A stretch of 64,000 nucleotides of DNA from NCBI GenBank assembly GCA_024364735.1, contig JAGFNQ010002298.1, positions 399,082 to 463,081 of the forward strand, given 5' to 3'. The translations under genes and the position numbers were made by a program. Below the pieces are notes generated by a model. It saw only the letters and a program-made list of their open reading frames with translations, had not been told where the DNA came from and ran no database searches. This stretch comes from Boesenbergia rotunda. Lineage: Eukaryota; Streptophyta; Magnoliopsida; Zingiberales; Zingiberaceae. Below are positions 58,680 to 64,000 of the stretch, in pieces (position 1 is the stretch's first letter; every line of letters begins with the position of its first letter).

Positions 58680-59880
58680 AGCTGCTGAGGTGGGGAGGAA
58701 CTTAGGGTTCTACAAAGTTAACACAAGCGTTAGGGGACACACCGACAGGGGGCCGACGGAGTCCACTCCGACGCTCAAGTCAGTGTCCGTCGAGAAGAAA
58801 AGGTTGCGGAAAGTAAAGAAGATGTCTAGAGTTGAGAGAGCGTAACCCCCTTACCGGAGGGGTTGGACTACCTTTTATACCGATGTCCGTAGACCAGGCT
58901 TGTGCCGTCAATCTATGTCATGTCTCCGTGATTTGCACAACATTGTCCCCCCTCTTCCGTCGGTTACAGGCTAGCCATTGAAACGATCTGCGCCGTTATC
59001 CTGCTTTGGCTCGTGGCGCTAATTAAGGGTCATCATGACTCCATGTGACGGGGAAGCTTATCCGCAGACAGGTCAGGGGGGGTCTGTACTCGAGTTCGGC
59101 CATTGCTGGGGCTCCGCCTCCCGAGTTGATCTCGGGGTCCTTCGGCCCGAGTGAGCACAGGCGCGGTGCCTCCCTAGGTGCTCTCGGGGCCTAATCCCTC
59201 GGGGTGAGCCGGGGGATCTTCGGGCTCGCCTTCCCGGGCGGATCCCCCGAGGGAGATCCCGTGGCCCAGGAAGGAGAGCCTTTTCCGATTCGAAGTGTCG
59301 CGTCCCACAGCTTCTTCATCCCACGTGCCTGCCACAGGCTTATTCAACCCTATCACAAGTCCCTTCCTTCAAGTCTGATCGAAGGAAGTGTGGCTGACTA
59401 ATCGGACTGCGGTGGTGATGGAGAAGCTGGGTCTTGTCCTTTATCACATTCTTCAAGTTTCGACCGGACCTTCAGACATATCCCGCGAGTCTCTTGACTC
59501 TGGCTGATTTTTTGAATATGTCTCGTACCCCTGCAAGCTTTGCGGCAGCCAAGGTGACCTAATTGCTCAGCGCATGCAACAGCGCCACGTGCCTTTTTTC
59601 TCGCTTTGCGGCGTACTGCGAGCCATATGAAGCGACGACGATGAGGGCTAGCCGATCCCCGAGACAGCCCGTTAGTATCCTTAACCTGCTGGCCTTCTAT
59701 TACCTCGGGGGATGTGTCGTGTCCCCATAAAAGTGGGTGCAACGGCGCCCTACGACAGCCTTAGCCTAGTTGCCGTCAAGAGCCCTCCTTACTTACTTGT
59801 CCTTCTCGCTGTCGCGTTTTTTCGACGGGAGTAAGTCCTCCTTCGTTCTGTCCTTCCTTCATTCTTTCCCCTTGGGTCCG
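58680..59880. other. Older retrotransposon sequence, GC-rich, no clear ORF
   Basis: GC-richer than flanks with GGGGCCGACGGAGTCC and CTCGGGGTGAGCCGG-like text. Probably the LTR/leader of the gypsy-type element whose gag-like ORF follows at 59881. Overlapping frames on both strands at 59174-59742 are not credible proteins. Confidence 0.4.
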
Positions 59881-60605
59881 ATGGAGAAGATAAAGAAGTC
59901 TTCAGGCGCCGATGAGTGCTCCTTGAGAGAATTGGTATTTCGTCCCGAGTGGTATGAGACAATCTCCTCCAAGGTTAAGTCGGAATCCCTCCAGGCTGTT
60001 TGTCAAAAATATGGCATTCCGGTAGATTGGGAGGTAAGGATCCCTACCGCAGGTCAACCGCCGGTAACCACCAGTGAGGATTTTTACACCTTTTTCCTGG
60101 GACAACTAGAACTAGGGCTTCGCTTCCCTGTCCATCCTTATTTCATGAATGTTGCCCATTACTTCCGCATCCCGCTTCAATAGCTGGCTCCGAACGCCTT
60201 CGCCCAGATGGGCGGGGCTCTCGTTCTCTTCAAGCTTTTTGATATTCCTCTGATCCCCCAATTCTTTCATTTCTTTTTCGTCCCTGTTGGATCCCACGGG
60301 GCATTTGGCTTCACCACTCGTGCTGGTCATAGATTTCTGGAGGGCCTTCCTTCCTTTCACAAAGGGTGGAAGGAAAGATTTTTTTATATCCGGCTTCCCG
60401 AGTGTCCTTTCAGTGACATCCACTGGACGGAGAACTTGCCCCCTACCCCAGACCTTGGTGATTTCCAACAGGATACGGGATATCAAAGAGCTAAAAGTAT
60501 CCTGGTGGGGATGGAATTCCATGGACTCCAGTTGGTGCAGTGCGAGGAGCTCCTTTATCGGGCAGAGATTAGTCCGAAGATTACACCCCTCAGCTCAACC
60601 TTCGT
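59881..60605 (+). pseudogene. Gypsy-type putative transposon gag-like ORF with in-frame stop
   Basis: ATG at 59881 (MEKIKKSSGADECSLRELVF). The frame runs through RFPVHPYFMNVAHYFRIPLQ, a TAG at 60181-60183, then LAPNAFAQMGGALVLFKLFD, FFFVPVGSHGAFGF and SFHKGWKERFFYIR. Order and motifs (L.PHP...L..F....LAPNA, KGWKERFFF) match the plant 'putative gypsy type transposon' domain (PF04195-like). A GTAAGT donor-like site follows at about 60604, and the LTR inserted at 60666 cuts the downstream part. Apart from the one stop the frame is clean. Confidence 0.65.
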
Positions 60606-60665
60606 AAGTTGTTTTGCACCTGGTACAGTGCCTAGTTAATGCTGACTGATGCCTTCTCATCTTTT

Positions 60666-62475
60666 TGTTAGTAGGAGCCCTAGAGCCAATTATGTGATGA
60701 TTGACTAAGGACTTTTTGTATCATATTCTATCATTAATAAAGACATGTTTGGTTATTATACTTACTTTATTATTTGTGCCAAATAACTAAGTATAATAAT
60801 GTCCTTGTGTAGTAGGTTCTTATCTACATTATATCGATTGGTTGAATCGATAGTGGGATAATGTAGAGAATACTACACTAAATTATTCCTAGTCAAGCAT
60901 TAATATTCAGGGACAATATTAATACATAGAGACTAGCATGTAGGTCAATTGATGACTTGAGCTCACAAGTCGTGGATATGTGATATCAAGTTGACATATG
61001 AGTATACATTAGAGAATGTGTACTAAATTGACCCGCCATGAGAAAGTTTCATAGATTGTTATATGAGTGTCATAAACTTTCTCATGTGACTATTAGTATG
61101 AATAGTCCTTAGACCTGAAGTCACTACGGTTCCCTACATAAGAAGTTATGTACTTTGGTATCGTCAAACGTCACCCGTAACAGGGACTATAAAGGCGATC
61201 ACTGAGTATGTAATGAATTATGTGGAGGGATGTGAGTGATGTAGATGGGATCTATCCCTCCCATATGACGGGAGTGATATCTATGGGCCCCTTGATCGAG
61301 TAGGACTACTAAAACGCATGGTCATGCTCAAATGAGTCAATATGAGATATTGAGCTCATTTGTTTGAGTGAGTCTACTCAGGGATCAAGAAACACATAGA
61401 TTGATCGAGGATGACACGGTCTATGCCTTATTGGCCAATCTAGATATCAAGGATAGAAGGACAAGGTCATACATTATCATAGTCACGGAGGTTTAGTCGG
61501 ATCTCGACTTTTCTTATTACTTGGGTAGCAATGATGCATTGCTAGATGCCGCTTATTGCTTATGTGTCTAAAGCGTTTAGGCGCATTGCTAACGTCACGA
61601 GAACCTATTGGGTCACACACTAAGGACATGATGCTTCGGGAAATCTGGTCGGGAGCCCGAGTTGGGAACTCGGGAGATCTGATCGGGAGCCCGAGTTGGG
61701 GACTCGGGAGATCTGATCGGGAGCTCGAGTTGGGAACTCGGGAGCCTAGTTCGGGAGACTCGGGACAGGAGCTCGTGAGACTCGGGTTGGGAGCTCGAGT
61801 CTGGAGCTTAGGGACTTGGTCAGGAGCTCGGCGCTCGACAGACTGGGTCGGGAGCTCGGCGACCTGCTCGGCAGACTTGGTCGAGAGACATGGTCGGAAG
61901 CCCAAGAGGCCCGGTCGGAATTGCAGGGGAAATTCATTAAAGTGTTTAATGAAGGAAAGAGAAAAGTTTCTCTTCATTGGATGAAGAGAAGGTGAAGAGT
62001 CACATGAAAAGATGTGCTCTTTATTTGCTTTAATGAAGGGAAGCCAAAGAGACAAAAGACTCTTCATATTCATGGGATGAGTATAAAAGAGAGTCTAGTC
62101 ATTTTGAATGACAAGTGAGAGCTTTCCCTTCTTCCCTTCCTCTCTTCTTCCTCTTCTCCCTCTTGGCCGAAACCCTTGTGGGTTCTTGGTTGTCTTGTGA
62201 ACTACCTCAAATTGCTAGCACAACTAAGGTAGTTCTTTCCGAAGTTGAGAGATCGTGTTCGTGTGGATACAAATAGAGGCACAGACACTTGAACGTGCAA
62301 GAGATCCGGCGCATCTTGGACGAGCGGGATAAGTGAAAGGGCACGCTCCAAAGGTATACACTATAGATAGATCTATTAGATTGATGAACTTCGTACGAGT
62401 TTTTCTTTCGCATGGATCGCTCGAGGGATCTTGTTTCCTCTACGTTTTGTGTTTTGGTGCTGGGAGATCCCAACA
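60666..62475 (+). mobile_element. 5' LTR of a second element of the same family
   Basis: Begins TGTTAGTAGGAGCCC, ends GAGATCCCAACA, 1810 bp. TATAAAAG at 62082-62089 and CT-rich leader as in the solo LTR. The minisatellite at 61640-61880 has a different unit arrangement from the solo LTR (repeated GAGATCTGATCGGGAGC). It is followed by a primer binding site. The partner 3' LTR must be beyond 64000. Confidence 0.92.
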
Positions 62476-62476
62476 G

Positions 62477-62490
62477 TGGTATCAGAGCCA
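62477..62490 (+). promoter_or_regulatory. Primer binding site (initiator tRNA-Met type)
   Basis: TGGTATCAGAGCC starts one base after the LTR end; this is the standard plant retrotransposon PBS complementary to the 3' end of initiator tRNA-Met. Confidence 0.93.
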
Positions 62491-63686
62491 CTTGCGAAAG
62501 ATCGTACAATGTTTTATGCATTTTATATGTGATATAGAAGTAGGACAAGATTTATTATGAGTTGCATATAACTGTATGATATAGAAGTCGGGTTCCCGAC
62601 CTCCCACTCGGGAAGACAGACCCCTGTGGTAATACCGAGCCGAAGTCTCCCGAGGCCACTCGGGAAGGCAGACTCGGGTCATCCAGGGAGAGGAGCCCCG
62701 AGACCGTCTCGGGAAAGGAGAGTCCGAAGATCATACCGTAGTAATAAGGGTCTCGGATTCATTTGATGAATCAAGGGCAACGACTCATTCACGGGACTGC
62801 CGTGAGTTTCTGCTCAAGGGGCAAATTTTGATTTTGCACTCATAATAAAATCAATGTCCTAAATCTATTGTGTATGATTGATGACATGGTGCATGATTAT
62901 GGCCTTAACCCCAATGTGATTGGATGTATATGTGTGTGTGTATGTTGTAATGTAATTCATAATACGGCCTGTGTGTCGTGCCTTGTCTCTAATTCTCTTA
63001 ATTGTAAAATAGATTTAGACTCGAATGTAACTCGAGTTTTTCTAAATTGTAATGTACAAAATGAGGAAGTGGAGTGTCCATTGAAGGATGGAGTTACAAG
63101 AAGGATGTCAACCACACCTGATGACCGGAGGATGCTCTTGGAGAAGATGTTATCCTTAGGTTGACCATCGACCTTCTCATTGGCTTGAGAAGATCGTAGT
63201 ATACGGGTCATAACCATATCTTACTGCTTATATGTTGATATATGCAATATGTGTGTATGTGATGCATGATTAAATGTTTATCTTAATTAAGTCAACTCAA
63301 TATGTCTACCAAAGTTTGGTACTCATAAACTACCTCGATCATTTATTGTTGGGTTTGCCAAAGCAAAGCAACGCATTTTATCTTGGTAGAGTGCGAGAGG
63401 ACAATTGTGATGTCCCGCTATCGAACTTTGGGTGAGACTTAACTAAGTCACCTCAATTGGATTGAGAAACTTAGAGGCATATCCCAAAAGTTGGGAAAAT
63501 TGGGTAAGAGAACAATTATACTAAGTCTTGGGCGATTAGCCAAAGCTAACTCAAGATGATGTGTAATGTGGATCTTGACCCTTTGTTTTCAACAGTTGCA
63601 TAAAATGTAATTGGTAAAATGTCACCTACCTAATTGTACCAAGTCTTGGGTGATTAGCCAAAGCTAACTCAAGATGAAGTACAATA
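62491..63686 (+). other. Internal leader of the LTR element, no recognised gag
   Basis: Contains GC-rich CTCGGGAAGGCAGACTCGGG stretches (62590-62720) and an open frame at 62868-63164 of unknown meaning. A 120-bp-spaced repeat (AAGTCTTGGGCGATTAGCC then AAAGCTAACTCAAGATGA) begins near 63522 and 63642. No Gag or Pol motif before the next LTR-like start at 63687. Confidence 0.5.
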
Positions 63687-64000
63687 TGTTGGTGCAGAAT
63701 GCACCTAAGTAAAACCTGTGTTTTGATAATGGCAACATAGGTCAAAAGTTAAGTCCTTCTTGTTTTCTAACAAGTTAACCAAGTGTGCAGTGCAAGCCCT
63801 AGCAAAGGACCGCTAGGCACTGGCGAAGGAATGCCAGAGTTAAAAGCCCTAGCGAAGGACTGTTAGGCACCAGGCAAAGGACAGTCTGGAACTGAAGACC
63901 TAGCGAAGGACTGCTAGGCACCGGGCGAAGGGTAGCTCGGCATCCAAGCCCTGATAAAGGACCGTCAGGCAAAAGTCCAACCAAAGGAGTAGTTGGCAAC
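63687..64000 (+). repeat. Start of another LTR, cut by window edge
   Basis: TGTTGGTGCAGAATGCACC begins a TG-type LTR resembling the reverse of the 55792 LTR start. It is followed by degenerate ~50-bp units (AAGCCCTAGCGAAGGACTG, CTAGGCACCGGGCGAAGG) to the end. Confidence 0.5.

Noticed and set aside
56854..62475. The two TGTTAG...CCCAACA LTRs as the ends of one retrotransposon
   Set aside because: The left LTR has its own matching 5-bp TSD and no PBS, while the PBS follows the right LTR.
62868..63164. Possible gag start after the PBS
   Set aside because: No recognisable Gag motif; cysteine-rich stretch derives from a TG-repeat (CVCV) and the frame is short.

Overview
This window is nuclear DNA from a large, repeat-rich plant genome. 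A monocot is a guess from the style of the LTR elements, not proven. No rRNA gene, canonical tRNA gene, prokaryotic operon or CRISPR array is visible. The only host gene I can support is a minus-strand SNF2-family chromatin remodeller of the CHR19/ETL1 type (the plant relative of SMARCAD1/Fun30). It starts at 54014 and its exons run leftward to 12501. Eight exons join in frame through GT-AG introns, except for a one-base gap in exon 5. The last part of the gene (the helicase C-terminal lobe) was not found and should lie left of the window.

The gene is stretched by transposable elements. Intron 2 (17730-53219) is about 35.5 kb, intron 5 is about 4 kb, and intron 8 fills at least 12.5 kb up to the left edge. 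Most other features are TEs sitting in these introns or upstream of the gene. Left part (1-12500): a decayed RTE LINE with a GC-rich element nested in it, two SINEs, Copia remnants on both strands, a small MITE, and a fragment of a hAT transposase. Intron 5: a SINE-like unit, LTR debris, another GC-rich hAT-like element and a CTCGAG-rich MITE. Intron 2: a MITE, a 4.3-kb TG...CA unit with an exact 40-bp tandem array, two long RTE copies plus fragments, one RTE with an uninterrupted 1039-residue EN-RT ORF (31023-34142), a short non-autonomous LTR element split by a hAT MITE, a complete hAT element (41096-44746) with a broken transposase, and a 5'-truncated RTE copy with a perfect 15-bp target duplication.

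Upstream of the gene (54.1-64 kb) is nested LTR-retrotransposon territory: a minus-strand gag-like ORF and LTR, a solo LTR with perfect 5-bp TSD (56854-58679), a broken gypsy-type gag-like ORF, then a second LTR of the same family followed by a tRNA-Met-type primer binding site (60666-62490). That element continues past the window edge, or is interrupted at 63687 by another LTR.

I found no convincing new biochemical system. The features most worth a second look are the TE-inflated remodeller gene with its frameshift, the intact RTE LINE, the related GC-rich hAT-like family with ~31-bp minisatellites, the indel-free 40-bp array, and a group of hairpins in the 4.3-kb LTR-like unit. All identifications are from reading the sequence; no database search was run.
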